A stretch of 33,786 nt of DNA from Candidatus Rokubacteria bacterium RIFCSPLOWO2_02_FULL_73_56 (GCA_001788495.1 MGCF01000117.1:1-33786), one strand, 5' to 3'; numbered from the stretch's first letter, positions 22,745 through 30,712 are shown. Program-made: numbers and translations. The notes: generated from the sequence alone by a model not told the origin.

Positions 22745-23263
22745 ATGGCTGAGACGCCAGCGACCAACCAGCTCTTCGAGTTGTGGAAGCGCCAGTTCGA
22801 GGAGGGCACCCAGGCCTGGACGCGCCTGCTCGGCCAGCAGGCGCCGCAGGCGCCGGCGATCGACCCGGCGGCGTTCTGGCGCCCGGTGCTCAACCAGGGG
22901 CTCGAGACGTGGGCCCGGCTGTTCGCCCAGACGCCGGCGAGCCCCGAGATGCTCACGCAGTGGAAGCAGTTCCTCGACCAGTGGATCGACGCGTGGTCCC
23001 GCGCGCTCGGGCAGACGATGGGCACCGAGCAGTTCGCCAGGCTCATCAACCAGCAGCTCGACGCGATGCTCACCGCGCAGGCGCCCCTCAAGAAGGCGTT
23101 CGACCAGCAGGTCGAGCAGGCGCTCCAGACGTTCAACCTGCCCTCGCGCGCGCAGCTCACGGGGGTCGCCCGGCAGATCGTCGAGCTGGAGGACCGGATC
23201 GAGCGGATGGAGGACACGCTCGGCGCGGTGCTGCGCCGACTGGAGGCCCGGGAGCCCAGATGA
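22745..23263 (+). CDS. PHA synthase accessory subunit (PhaE-like) or phasin-like protein
   Basis: 172 residues, helical and rich in Gln, Trp and aromatic residues (LFELWKRQFEEGTQAWTRL, QWIDAWSRAL). The C-terminus is a PhaE-like coiled coil: LTGVARQIVELEDRIERM followed by a heptad end. It is about half the usual PhaE length, closer to class IV PhaR subunits and phasins. Position right after phaC supports an activating subunit on granules. It has its own promoter and nearly no leader. Its stop overlaps the phaJ start (ATGA). A plain phasin remains possible. Confidence 0.75.
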   Translation: MAETPATNQLFELWKRQFEEGTQAWTRLLGQQAPQAPAIDPAAFWRPVLNQGLETWARLFAQTPASPEMLTQWKQFLDQWIDAWSRALGQTMGTEQFARLINQQLDAMLTAQAPLKKAFDQQVEQALQTFNLPSRAQLTGVARQIVELEDRIERMEDTLGAVLRRLEAREPR

Positions 23264-23817
23264 TCGGCAAGACGATCGCGGAGCTTCACGCCGGCGACCA
23301 CGCCGAGATCGTGCGGCGGGTGCAGGTCGGCGACGTCGCCAGCTTCGTGGACGCGGTCGGCGACCACAACCCCGTCCACAGCGATCCGCGCTACGCGGCC
23401 ACCACGCCCTTCAGGGAGCCGATCGCCCCGGGCATCTTCACCGCGGGGCTGATCTCGGCGGTCATCGGCACGCGGCTGCCGGGGCCGGGCGCGATCTACC
23501 TCTCGCAGAGCCTCAAGTTCACCAAGCCCGTGCGGGCGGGCGACACGCTCACCGCGCGCGTCGAGGTGCTCGAGGTCATCCGCGAGCGCAACCGCATGCG
23601 CCTCGCGACCGTCTGCACGAACCAGCGGGGCGAGGAGGTGCTCTCGGGCGAGGCGTGGGTGATGCCCTCGCTCGAGCACATCGTGTACGAGGAGCGGGCG
23701 CGGGAGCGGGCCGCGGCGGAGCCGGCGCTCGCGACGCTCGCGCTCCAGCCCTGGCGGTGGGCGGCCCAGGCGATGTCGCTCTGGGCCGACCTGCTCACAT
23801 CAGCAGTCCGCCGTTGA
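23260..23817 (+). CDS. phaJ: MaoC-like (R)-specific enoyl-CoA hydratase
   Basis: 185 residues. The hydratase-2 motif is seen in FVDAVGDHNPVHSDPRYA, with D35 and H40 as the catalytic pair, followed by FREPIAPGIFTAGL. A C-terminal tail of about 45 residues beyond the hot-dog domain is rich in Ala, Arg and Trp. PhaJ makes (R)-3-hydroxyacyl-CoA from beta-oxidation enoyl-CoA, feeding PhaC. ATG 23260 overlaps the preceding stop (ATGA). The 3' end overlaps the convergent phaB gene by 23 bp. Confidence 0.86.
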   Translation: MIGKTIAELHAGDHAEIVRRVQVGDVASFVDAVGDHNPVHSDPRYAATTPFREPIAPGIFTAGLISAVIGTRLPGPGAIYLSQSLKFTKPVRAGDTLTARVEVLEVIRERNRMRLATVCTNQRGEEVLSGEAWVMPSLEHIVYEERARERAAAEPALATLALQPWRWAAQAMSLWADLLTSAVRR

Positions 23818-24538
23818 TCGAGAACTCCGCGCCGGTGAAGTAGTCGCCGTCGGCCGAGCAGAGGTAGACCACCGCGCGCGCGACCTCCTCCGGCGTCCCG
23901 AAGCGCCGGAGCGGGATCTGGTCGAGCAGCTTGTTGCGGACCTTCTCCGGGATGCCCAGCACCATCTCGGTCTCGATGAACCCCGGCGCGATCGCGTTCA
24001 CGGTGATGCCCTTGCCGGCCAGCTCCTTGGCGAGCGACTTCGAGAACGCCGCCACGCCCGCCTTGGACGCCGCGTAGTTGGCCTGGCCGAAGTTGCCGAT
24101 CTGGCCGATCACCGAGGTCATGTTCACGATGCGGCCGTAGTTGCGCTTGAGCATCTGGTCGATGAAGACCTTGCTGCAGTTGAACACGCCGTCGAGGTTG
24201 ATCGCGAGCACCCGGCGCCAGGAGGCGTGGTCCATCTTGGTGAAGGTCTTGTCCGAGTTGATGCCCGCGTTGTTCACGAGGATGTCGAGGTGGCCGAACT
24301 CGCGGAGGACCTCCTGGGCCATGCGGAAGGTGTCGGGGTAGTCGGCGACGTCGGCCTGGGCCAGCATCGCCCGGCGGCCGCCCTTCTTGATCTGCTCGAC
24401 GACCTCCTTGGCGGCGCCCTCGCTGGAGACGTAGTTGACGGCGACGTCGGCGCCCTCCGCGGCGAGGGCCAGGGCGACGGCGCGGCCGATGCCGCGGGAG
24501 CCGCCGGTGACGAGCGCGGTGCGACCCTGGAGCTTCAT
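23795..24538 (-). CDS. phaB: Acetoacetyl-CoA reductase / 3-oxoacyl reductase, PhaB/FabG-like
   Basis: 247 residues of the SDR family. TGGSRGIG near 11-18, NNAG, the Ser of NMTSVIGQIGNFGQ and YAASK are the active-site motifs. FNCSKVFIDQML and QIGNFGQANYAASKAG are typical of PhaB-type acetoacetyl-CoA reductases. It would use NADPH to make (R)-3-hydroxybutyryl-CoA for PhaC; FabG activity in fatty-acid synthesis is the alternative. It diverges from phaR and shares the intergenic operator, so PhaR may control it. Its end overlaps phaJ antisense. Confidence 0.87.
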   Translation of the reverse strand: MKLQGRTALVTGGSRGIGRAVALALAAEGADVAVNYVSSEGAAKEVVEQIKKGGRRAMLAQADVADYPDTFRMAQEVLREFGHLDILVNNAGINSDKTFTKMDHASWRRVLAINLDGVFNCSKVFIDQMLKRNYGRIVNMTSVIGQIGNFGQANYAASKAGVAAFSKSLAKELAGKGITVNAIAPGFIETEMVLGIPEKVRNKLLDQIPLRRFGTPEEVARAVVYLCSADGDYFTGAEFSINGGLLM

Positions 24539-24595
24539 GGCGCGAGCCTCCCCTCGGTGACGAAGCGTCAGTCTAGCACGGCGCTTCCCGGGCCC

Positions 24596-24624
24596 TTGAC
24601 GCGCGGTGTTAAGGCCGTCATCAT
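24596..24624 (+). promoter_or_regulatory. phaR promoter with PHA-type operator
   Basis: TTGACG (24596-24601), a 17-bp spacer and CATCAT (24619-24624). The palindrome-like TTGACGC-GCG-GTGTTAA (24596-24612) begins at the -35 and matches the motif at the phaE-like and phasin promoters. It lies between divergent phaB and phaR. Confidence 0.5.
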
Positions 24625-24657
24625 TGATGCACCGGGACGTTCCCGCGCGGGGGTCTT

Positions 24658-25170
24658 ATGGCGTACGTGGTCAAGCGGTACTCGAACCGAAAGCTCTACG
24701 ACACGCAGGAGAGCCGCTACGTCACCCTCGAGGAGATCGAGGAGATGATCCGCAGCGGCAAGGAGATCGCCGTGGTGGACGCGGCGTCCGGCGAGGACCT
24801 CACCGCGGTGACGCTCACGCAGATCATCCTCGAGAACGAGCGGAGCCACCGCGCGACGCTGCCGACCGCGTTCCTGCACCAGCTCATCAAGCACGGCGAG
24901 GCCTGGCAGGACTTCATCGCGAAGTCCATGCGCTCGAGCCTCGAGGGCGTCGTGTCGAGCCAGCGCGAGATGGAGCGCGTGTTCCAGGACTGGGCGGCGC
25001 GCGCGGGGTGGGGGGCCGTCGTGCCCGGCGCCCCGGCCGCGCGCCCCGAGGCCAAGCGCGACGGCGCCGAGCACGAGGCCGAGCGGCTGCGCGAGGAGGT
25101 CGCGACGCTCCGCGAGCGGCTGCGCGCGCTCGAGGAGCGGCTCGAGAAGCGCCGCGCCCAGGCGAAATGA
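24658..25170 (+). CDS. phaR: PHA synthesis repressor PhaR
   Basis: 170 residues. The N-terminal YVVKRYSNRKLYDTQESRYV starts the PHB/PHA accumulation regulator DNA-binding domain, followed by TLEEIEEMIRSGKEIAVVD and the second domain TLTQIILENE. The C-terminal third is a charged coiled coil. PhaR binds phasin promoters and PHA granules; when polymer appears it leaves DNA and phasin is made (family knowledge). The shared TNACGC-N3-GYGTTA motif at this promoter and at the phasin promoters is the likely site here. A terminator hairpin follows. Confidence 0.92.
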   Translation: MAYVVKRYSNRKLYDTQESRYVTLEEIEEMIRSGKEIAVVDAASGEDLTAVTLTQIILENERSHRATLPTAFLHQLIKHGEAWQDFIAKSMRSSLEGVVSSQREMERVFQDWAARAGWGAVVPGAPAARPEAKRDGAEHEAERLREEVATLRERLRALEERLEKRRAQAK

Positions 25171-25198
25171 CGACGGCCCGGCGGGTGCCGGGCCGTCG
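25171..25198. terminator. Hairpin between convergent phaR and phasin genes
   Basis: CGACGGCCCGGC (25171-25182) and GCCGGGCCGTCG (25187-25198) are perfect 12-bp arms around GGGT. There is no T-run, but the position directly after phaR and facing the phasin 3' end fits a bidirectional terminator. Confidence 0.65.
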
Positions 25199-25221
25199 CG
25201 CCGACCGCAGTCGCCGCTGAC

Positions 25222-25569
25222 TCAGTTCTTCGCGTACACGTCCTTCAGCTTCGCCACCACGCCCGTGCAGCTCTCCTGGATGCTCTTGCCCGCCTGCTCG
25301 GCCGAGCTCTGCAGCCGCTCCGCCGACCGCGTCCAGGCCTGGAGCTGGGCCTCGAACACCTTGAACGCGTTCTGCGGCTCGCGGAACGCCTCGATCGCGC
25401 TCTGCTGGAGCTCGCCGAAGAGCCGCACGCTCTCCTTCGCGGTGACCGCGCCGAGCTCGACCACCTCGCGCAGCACGCGCTGGTTGGCGTCGGCCCACAC
25501 GGTGAGCGTCTCCGCGGTCTTGCCGGTGACCTGGCCGAGGACTTCCTGCGCCTTCTTCTCGTCGATCAT
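25222..25569 (-). CDS. phaP: Phasin family protein
   Basis: 115 residues, helical and amphipathic. MIDEKKAQEVLGQVTGKTAETLTVW, VVELGAVTAKESVRLFGELQQ and FREPQNAFKVFEAQLQAWTRS resemble phasins that coat PHA granules. ATG 25569 follows AGGAGGAGA; an upstream in-frame extension to 25614 is unlikely. A strong promoter with a perfect palindrome lies upstream, suggesting PhaR repression. It is convergent with phaR and separated by a terminator hairpin. A distinct phasin-like coiled coil is encoded at 22745. Confidence 0.83.
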   Translation of the reverse strand: MIDEKKAQEVLGQVTGKTAETLTVWADANQRVLREVVELGAVTAKESVRLFGELQQSAIEAFREPQNAFKVFEAQLQAWTRSAERLQSSAEQAGKSIQESCTGVVAKLKDVYAKN

Positions 25570-25637
25570 GGGTCTCTCCTCCTGCTTCCTTCGGGTCGCT
25601 CTGGCTCGCGCCATGCGGGATCTCCTTGTGCCCTCGA

Positions 25638-25666
25638 CGATAACGCAGCGCGTTACCGGAAGTCAA
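25638..25666 (-). promoter_or_regulatory. Phasin promoter with perfect operator palindrome
   Basis: Minus-strand TTGACT (25666-25661), a 17-bp spacer and TTATCG (25643-25638). TAACGC-AGC-GCGTTA (25641-25655) lies between them and overlaps the -10, so a bound repressor would block RNA polymerase. This is the best copy of the PHA motif. Confidence 0.6.
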
Positions 25667-25763
25667 CCGATTTTTCGCATCGCGTCATGGCCACTGTGGT
25701 ACGGTCACGACCCCTTTAGGATCAGAGGGTTAGAGCCCAGACGCGAGTAGAAGGAGGCGGGCC

Positions 25764-27560
25764 ATGGCCGTGGACACGCTGGCGCGGCTGTTCTGGGACC
25801 GGGTCGAGCAGAGCGGCGCGCGCCCCGCGCAGCAGTTCAAGCAGGGCGGCGTCTGGAAGACGATCACCTGGCGGGAGACGGGGGAGATCGTCCGCGAGCT
25901 GGCGCTCGGGCTGATCGCGCTCGGGCGCGGCAAGGGCGACACGGTCGCGCTCCTCTCGGCGAGCCGCGCCGAGTGGGTGCAGGCGGACTTCGCCATCTTC
26001 AGCGCCGGGTGCGTGAGCGTGCCCGTGTACCCGACGTACCCGCCCGACCTCATCGCCTACGTGGTCAATGACTCGGGCGCGCGGACGATCATCGTCGAGG
26101 ATCCCTCGCAGCTCGCGAAGGTGCTGGAGGCGCAAGCGCAGATCCCGCAGCTCGAGCACATCGTGGTCATGAGCGGCTACGACGCCCCGCAGCCCCCGAA
26201 GAAGGTCATGACCTGGGCGACGCTCAGGCGCCTCGGGCGCGAGAGCGAGGCCGCCCACAAGTCCACGCTCGCCGACCGCGTGGCCTCCACGCGCCCCGAG
26301 GACGTCGCCACGATCGTCTACACCTCGGGCACGACGGGGCCGCCCAAGGGCGTCGTGCAGACCCACGCCAACCACATCGCCGCCGTCAACGCCTCCAAGC
26401 AGTCCACGCCGCTCGAGGAGGGCTGGGTGCACCTGCTCTTCCTGCCGCTCGCGCACTCGTTCGCGCGGCTCGAGGCGTTCCTGGGCGTGGCCCACGGGCT
26501 CACGACCGCGTTCGCCGAGAACCTCGACAAGGTCGCCGAGAACCTGCGCGAGACCCGCCCGCACTTCATCTGCAGCGTGCCGCGCGTGTTCGAGAAGGTC
26601 TACGCGAAGATCCTGGCCGGGGTCGAGGCCGGCTCGCCCGCCAAGCAGAAGATCTTCCGCTGGGCGGTCGGCGTCGGCCGCGACGTGAGCCGCCACCAGC
26701 AGCGCGGCCAGCCCGTGCCCGCGGGGCTCGAGTGGAAGCGCAAGCTCGCCCACAAGCTCGTCTTCGGCAAGCTGCACGCCGCGCTCGGCGGGCGGCTCCA
26801 GTTCGCCGTCTCGGGCGGCGCGCCGCTCTCGCGCGACATCGCCGAGTTCTTCCACGCCGCCGGCATCCTGCTGCTCGAGGGCTACGGGCTCACGGAGACG
26901 TGCCCGGCGCTCACGTTCAACCGGCGCGACCGCTACAAGTTCGGCTCGGTCGGCCAGGCGCTGCCGGGCGTGGAGCTCAGGATCGCGCCGGACGGCGAGA
27001 TCGTCGCGCGCGGGCCCAACATCGCCACGCGCGGCTACTACAAGCAGCCGCAGGCGACGGGCGAGGCCTTCGAGCCCGACGGCTGGTTCCACACGGGCGA
27101 CATCGGCACGGTGGACCCGGACGGCTTCGTCACCATCACCGACCGCAAGAAGGACCTGATCGTGACGGCCGGCGGCATGAACATCGCGCCCCAGAACATC
27201 GAGAACATGCTCAAGGCCGACCCGTTCATCAGCCAGGTCATGGTCTACGGCGACAAGCGGCCGTACCCCGTGGCGCTCGTCACCGTGAACCCGGAGGAGC
27301 TGGAGAAGTTCGCGCGCGCGCAGGGGCTCCTGACGACCGAGCCGGCGGTGCTCGTCAAGCACCCGAAGATCGTCGAGCGCGTCGGGCGCATCGTGGAGGA
27401 GAAGAACACGCAGCTCCAGTCCTACGCCCGGATCAAGAAGTTCGCCGTGCTGCCGGCGGACTTCACGCTCGACGGCGGCGAGCTGACGCCGACGCTGAAG
27501 GTCAAGCGCAAGGTCGTGTCGCAGAAGTACGTGGACGTGATCGAGGAGCTGTACCGCTGA
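25764..27560 (+). CDS. Long-chain acyl-CoA synthetase (AMP-forming), FadD15-like
   Basis: 598 residues. ANL-family motifs are clear: the P-loop-like YTSGTTGPPKG (186-196), YGLTETCPALTF, GWFHTGDIG and DRKKDLIVTAGGMNIAPQNIE with the A8/A10 region. The length and the LPLAHSFARLEAFLG and RVFEKVYAKI segments fit long-chain FACS of the FadD15/FAA type. It activates free fatty acids with ATP and CoA, feeding beta-oxidation or PhaJ. AAGGAGG lies just before ATG 25764. TAGGAT (25717-25722) is a possible -10. The next gene starts within its stop. Confidence 0.92.
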   Translation: MAVDTLARLFWDRVEQSGARPAQQFKQGGVWKTITWRETGEIVRELALGLIALGRGKGDTVALLSASRAEWVQADFAIFSAGCVSVPVYPTYPPDLIAYVVNDSGARTIIVEDPSQLAKVLEAQAQIPQLEHIVVMSGYDAPQPPKKVMTWATLRRLGRESEAAHKSTLADRVASTRPEDVATIVYTSGTTGPPKGVVQTHANHIAAVNASKQSTPLEEGWVHLLFLPLAHSFARLEAFLGVAHGLTTAFAENLDKVAENLRETRPHFICSVPRVFEKVYAKILAGVEAGSPAKQKIFRWAVGVGRDVSRHQQRGQPVPAGLEWKRKLAHKLVFGKLHAALGGRLQFAVSGGAPLSRDIAEFFHAAGILLLEGYGLTETCPALTFNRRDRYKFGSVGQALPGVELRIAPDGEIVARGPNIATRGYYKQPQATGEAFEPDGWFHTGDIGTVDPDGFVTITDRKKDLIVTAGGMNIAPQNIENMLKADPFISQVMVYGDKRPYPVALVTVNPEELEKFARAQGLLTTEPAVLVKHPKIVERVGRIVEEKNTQLQSYARIKKFAVLPADFTLDGGELTPTLKVKRKVVSQKYVDVIEELYR

Positions 27561-28306
27561 GGCTCGCGGGCAAGGTCGCGATCGTCACGGGCGCGAGCCG
27601 CGGGCTCGGGCGGGCGATCGCGCTGGCGCTGGCCGGGGCGGGCGCCGACGTGGCGCTGGCCGCCCGCAGCAAGCCGGACCTCGAGGAGACCGCGCGGCTG
27701 GCCCGCGCAACCGGCCGGCGCGCGCTCGTCGTCCCCACCGACGTCACGCGCTACGACGCCGTCGAGGCGCTCGTCGCGCGCACGGTCGAGGAGCTGGGCC
27801 GGCTGGACGTCCTGGTCAACAACTCGGGCGTCGCCCGGCCGGCGCCGCTCGCCGAGACCAGCCCCGCGGACTGGCGCCTCGTGCTCGACGTCAACCTGAC
27901 GGGCGTCTTCCACGGCTGCCGCGCCGCCGGCCCGCACCTGATCGCCCAGAAGTCCGGCAAGGTCATCAACCTGGCCTCGGTGCTGGGGCAGGTGGGGCTG
28001 GCGGGCTACACGGTCTACGCCGCCAGCAAGGGCGGCGTGATCGCGCTCACGCGCGCGCTCGGCGTCGAGTGGGCGCGCCACGGGATCCAGGTGAACGCGA
28101 TCGCCCCGGGCTGGTTCGTCACCGAGATGAACGCGGCGGCCTTCGCGGAGCCGAAGCTCGCCGAGCGCCTGCTGCGCGACGTGCCGATGCGGCGGACGGG
28201 GCGCCTGGAGGAGATCGGGCCGCTGGCGGTCTACCTGGCGTCGCCGGCGTCGGACTTCATGACGGGCCAGACCATCTTCCTGGACGGCGGCCACTCGGCC
28301 GCCTGA
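27557..28306 (+). CDS. SDR family oxidoreductase with probable CTG start
   Basis: 249 residues. A classical SDR: TGASRGLG near 12-19, NNSG, Ser in NLASVLGQVG and YAASK, ending GQTIFLDGGHSA. Residues RSKPDLEE after the second strand suggest NADP. No ATG, GTG or TTG precedes the conserved KVAIVTG core in this frame. CTG 27557 overlaps the ligase TGA as CTGA and gives (M)RLAGKVAIVTG, the usual SDR N-terminus, so it is the preferred start. Possible roles are 3-oxoacyl or gluconate-5-dehydrogenase-like reduction; unknown. Confidence 0.85.
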   Translation: MRLAGKVAIVTGASRGLGRAIALALAGAGADVALAARSKPDLEETARLARATGRRALVVPTDVTRYDAVEALVARTVEELGRLDVLVNNSGVARPAPLAETSPADWRLVLDVNLTGVFHGCRAAGPHLIAQKSGKVINLASVLGQVGLAGYTVYAASKGGVIALTRALGVEWARHGIQVNAIAPGWFVTEMNAAAFAEPKLAERLLRDVPMRRTGRLEEIGPLAVYLASPASDFMTGQTIFLDGGHSAA

Positions 28307-28318
28307 GTTGCGGCCCGA

Positions 28319-28368
28319 GACGACAACGGCCGCCCGGCCCGTCGGGGCCGCGCGGCCGTGGAGTCGTC
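28319..28368. terminator. Bidirectional hairpin between SDR and FecR-domain genes
   Basis: GACGAC (28319-28324) pairs with GTCGTC (28363-28368) and ACGGCCGC (28326-28333) with GCGGCCGT (28352-28359); CGGCCC and GGGGCCG continue inside. It sits between convergent gene ends, fitting termination in both directions. No T-run is present. Confidence 0.6.
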
Positions 28369-28380
28369 AGGCCGCGTGTT

Positions 28381-29292
28381 CTACGGGCAGGGCGGCGAGG
28401 CGCAACTCGGCGGCGCCGGCGGCGCGTTCTGGACGTCCTGGCCGAGGCTCCCCGTCGAGGCCGGCGTGAAGATCGGCGAGGGCGCCCCCGCCGTCACGCC
28501 GGGCACGCCCGTGATCTGCTGCAGGATGCTCTGGATCTGCGCGTCCGACACGATGAACACCGTGGGCGCCGTGAGCTGGCCCGAGCCCGCCGTCGCCTGG
28601 TTGACCGCCGTCTGGATCTGCGCCTGGGCGGCGGGCGAGAGGCTCGAGACCGGCGTGGGCGCCGAGGTGGGCTGGTTGCCCGCGATCGTCACGAACGAGT
28701 TGCCCGTGAAGGTCGTCATCACGCCCGTCGCGAAGTTGAAGAACGTCACGCGCGCCGAGGCCGGGTCCTCGCCGGGCGAGGGGAGCGAGAACACGATCGC
28801 CTGCTGGGTGGCGGGGTTGTAGAACACGACGGGGATCGTGCCCCTGACCGCCGCCACGCCCACGGGCGTGGAGATCGTGAAGTTCGACTCGCGTGCGCGC
28901 ACGAGCTGCACCGCCGCGCGCGTGACCTGCGCCCGCACCTTGCCGGCCACCAGGTGGAACGCCGCGTTCCGCTCGCGCGTCTGCGCATCGTACTGGAGCC
29001 GGGTGACGACGAACCGCGTGTTCTCGGCGACCAGGATCGTGCTGCCGTCGGGCAGGGAGAGGTCGGCCGAGGCGCCGGCCATGGCGCGGATGTGGTCGCC
29101 GTCCACCAGCCGCGTGCCCGGCGCGGCCGCCACCCACTGCGTCTGACCCGTGCGCAGGGCCTCGACGCGGCCCGTGGCGCGCACCACCTCGGCGCTCGCC
29201 TGGCGCATCTGCGCCTCGGCGGCAGCCGCCGCGAGCAGCAGGACGGCCGCGAGCACGGCACCCGAGATCGAGATCGGCTTCAGCATGCGCAT
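28381..29292 (-). CDS. FecR-domain exported protein
   Basis: 303 residues. A signal peptide (hydrophobic run ending AAAAAEAQ) precedes a FecR/periplasmic domain at about 35-190: VEALRTGQTQWVAAAPGTRLVDGDHIRA, LSLPDGSTILVAENTRF and FTISTPVGVAAVRGT. The C-terminal 110 residues are low-complexity, rich in Ala, Gln, Pro and Ser, and end SCASPPCP. There is no FecI-type sigma or FecA receptor beside it. It is downstream of an outer-membrane barrel gene (16 bp), so the two are probably co-expressed as an envelope pair. ATG 29286 is an alternative start with better spacing to GAGGAG. Confidence 0.78.
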   Translation of the reverse strand: MRMLKPISISGAVLAAVLLLAAAAAEAQMRQASAEVVRATGRVEALRTGQTQWVAAAPGTRLVDGDHIRAMAGASADLSLPDGSTILVAENTRFVVTRLQYDAQTRERNAAFHLVAGKVRAQVTRAAVQLVRARESNFTISTPVGVAAVRGTIPVVFYNPATQQAIVFSLPSPGEDPASARVTFFNFATGVMTTFTGNSFVTIAGNQPTSAPTPVSSLSPAAQAQIQTAVNQATAGSGQLTAPTVFIVSDAQIQSILQQITGVPGVTAGAPSPIFTPASTGSLGQDVQNAPPAPPSCASPPCP

Positions 29293-29308
29293 GGGGCTCC
29301 TCGTCAGG

Positions 29309-30499
29309 CTAGAAGCTCAGGGTGACCTTGCCGGCGACGACGTTGTTCGTGTAGTCGAAGGTGTTGAAGTTCGAGTCGCGCGTGGTCCACTGCCAGTCCA
29401 GCCCCACCCCGAGCCAGCGCTGGATCTGGTAGTCCACGCCGAGACCGAAGCCCGCCAGGTCGTCGGTCCGCCAGTCGAACGTGCCGTTGACCTTGCCGCC
29501 CTTGTCCGGGTAGTCGTTCGCGCCCCCGAACACGCGGCCGGACAGCGTGATCTTCGAGTTGAGCTTGTGCTCCGCCGCGAGCGTCACGATCGTCGAGAGG
29601 TACCAGAAGTTCGTCGCGAACGTGGACTCCTGCGGGCTCCGGTCCACGATCAGGCTCACCCGGGTGCGCTCGAGCGGCTGCCAGACCACGTCGCCGTTGG
29701 CGACGAAGCCCTCGTAGTCGCTGCGGCGGCTGGCGTCCGCCTGGCGGTTCTCGTAGCCGACGCGGAGCGTCGAGGTGAGCTGGGCCGTCAGGAACCCGCG
29801 CACGCCGCCCAGGACGAGCCAGCGGGTGACGTCGCGCTGCGAGACGCTGTCGAAGTCCTTCTCGCCGTACGAGACGTTCAGCAGCACGTCGGTCTTGGGC
29901 TGCACCCGGTAGAAGCCCGTGAGGCCGATCAGGTGCTCGTCGCGGTCGAGCTGGTCGACGCGCGACTCGAGGTTCACGTGGGTCCACGCGTAGTCGAGGC
30001 CGATCGCGTAGCGGTCGGCGAAGCCGTACTCGACCCCCGGCGCCAGGATGTTCGTGGTCGAGTCGATGCGCCCGGTCAGCTCGGTGCCCGGCGGGTAGCT
30101 GGTGTGGGCGAAGTCTTCCTTCAGGCCCGCCTTGAGGCCACCCGGGAAGTCGAGCCGGAGGTTGCCGAGGACGAAGTAGTGCTCGGTGTCCTGCTCCGAG
30201 CGGTCGGCGTAGCGCAGGATCTCGGCGCGCGCCCCGAAGTCGAGGCGGTGCGAGCCCCCGAAAGGCAGGGCGATCACGAAGCCCGGGATCTGCTTGAAGA
30301 TGACGTCGTCCTGGATGCGGCTCGGCGCCTGGAAGATGTTCGACTCGTACTCGACGCGCTCGGTGAAGAACGGCGTGAAGGTGAAGCCCGGCATGTCGAG
30401 GTCCGGCCAGACGGCGTTCAGATCGACGGCAGCGGCCGGGTGGGCGACGGCGAAGAGCAGCCCGAGCGCGGCGACTGCGGCGAGAGTGCGCTTCACCAT
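29309..30499 (-). CDS. Outer-membrane beta-barrel protein
   Basis: 396 residues. Signal peptide ends HPAAAVDL. The mature protein has many alternating-residue strands with aromatic ends (YESNIFQAPS, HYFVLGNLRLDF, VLLNVSYGEKDF) and ends in a C-terminal Phe (GKVTLSF), typical of a barrel targeted by BAM. The pattern resembles BBP2-type barrels found in surface-polysaccharide loci, but no such locus is visible here. An upstream TATAAT gives a leader of about 75 nt with SD-like GGGGCAGG. It is followed by the FecR-domain gene. Confidence 0.82.
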   Translation of the reverse strand: MVKRTLAAVAALGLLFAVAHPAAAVDLNAVWPDLDMPGFTFTPFFTERVEYESNIFQAPSRIQDDVIFKQIPGFVIALPFGGSHRLDFGARAEILRYADRSEQDTEHYFVLGNLRLDFPGGLKAGLKEDFAHTSYPPGTELTGRIDSTTNILAPGVEYGFADRYAIGLDYAWTHVNLESRVDQLDRDEHLIGLTGFYRVQPKTDVLLNVSYGEKDFDSVSQRDVTRWLVLGGVRGFLTAQLTSTLRVGYENRQADASRRSDYEGFVANGDVVWQPLERTRVSLIVDRSPQESTFATNFWYLSTIVTLAAEHKLNSKITLSGRVFGGANDYPDKGGKVNGTFDWRTDDLAGFGLGVDYQIQRWLGVGLDWQWTTRDSNFNTFDYTNNVVAGKVTLSF

Positions 30500-30581
30500 G
30501 TACCTGCCCCTTTAGTTCCCGGGATCCCAGGTTCGTTCACGTCGTCGAGGCCGCCCGCCAGGAGCGCGGCCACTGGCGAGG

Positions 30582-30611
30582 ATTATATTTGCCCAAGGAT
30601 TTCAAGCACAA
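30582..30611 (-). promoter_or_regulatory. Promoter of the barrel/FecR operon
   Basis: Minus-strand TTGTGC (30611-30606), an 18-bp spacer and a perfect TATAAT (30587-30582), the only exact -10 seen in the window. The gap 30500-30712 otherwise holds this leader and the divergent promoter at 30675. Confidence 0.6.
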
Positions 30612-30674
30612 GCGATATCTTCCGGCCGGCCGCCCACCCCCGGGGAAGGGGCCTAAGCTATTGGAATACAACGC

Positions 30675-30703
30675 TTGCTCCCCCGGGGACGGTCGAGTAG
30701 AGT
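30675..30703 (+). promoter_or_regulatory. Promoter of the zinc alcohol dehydrogenase
   Basis: TTGCTC (30675-30680), a 17-bp spacer and TAGAGT (30698-30703), 9 nt before ATG 30713. The transcript would be nearly leaderless. Confidence 0.5.
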
Positions 30704-30712
30704 GGGCGGCAC

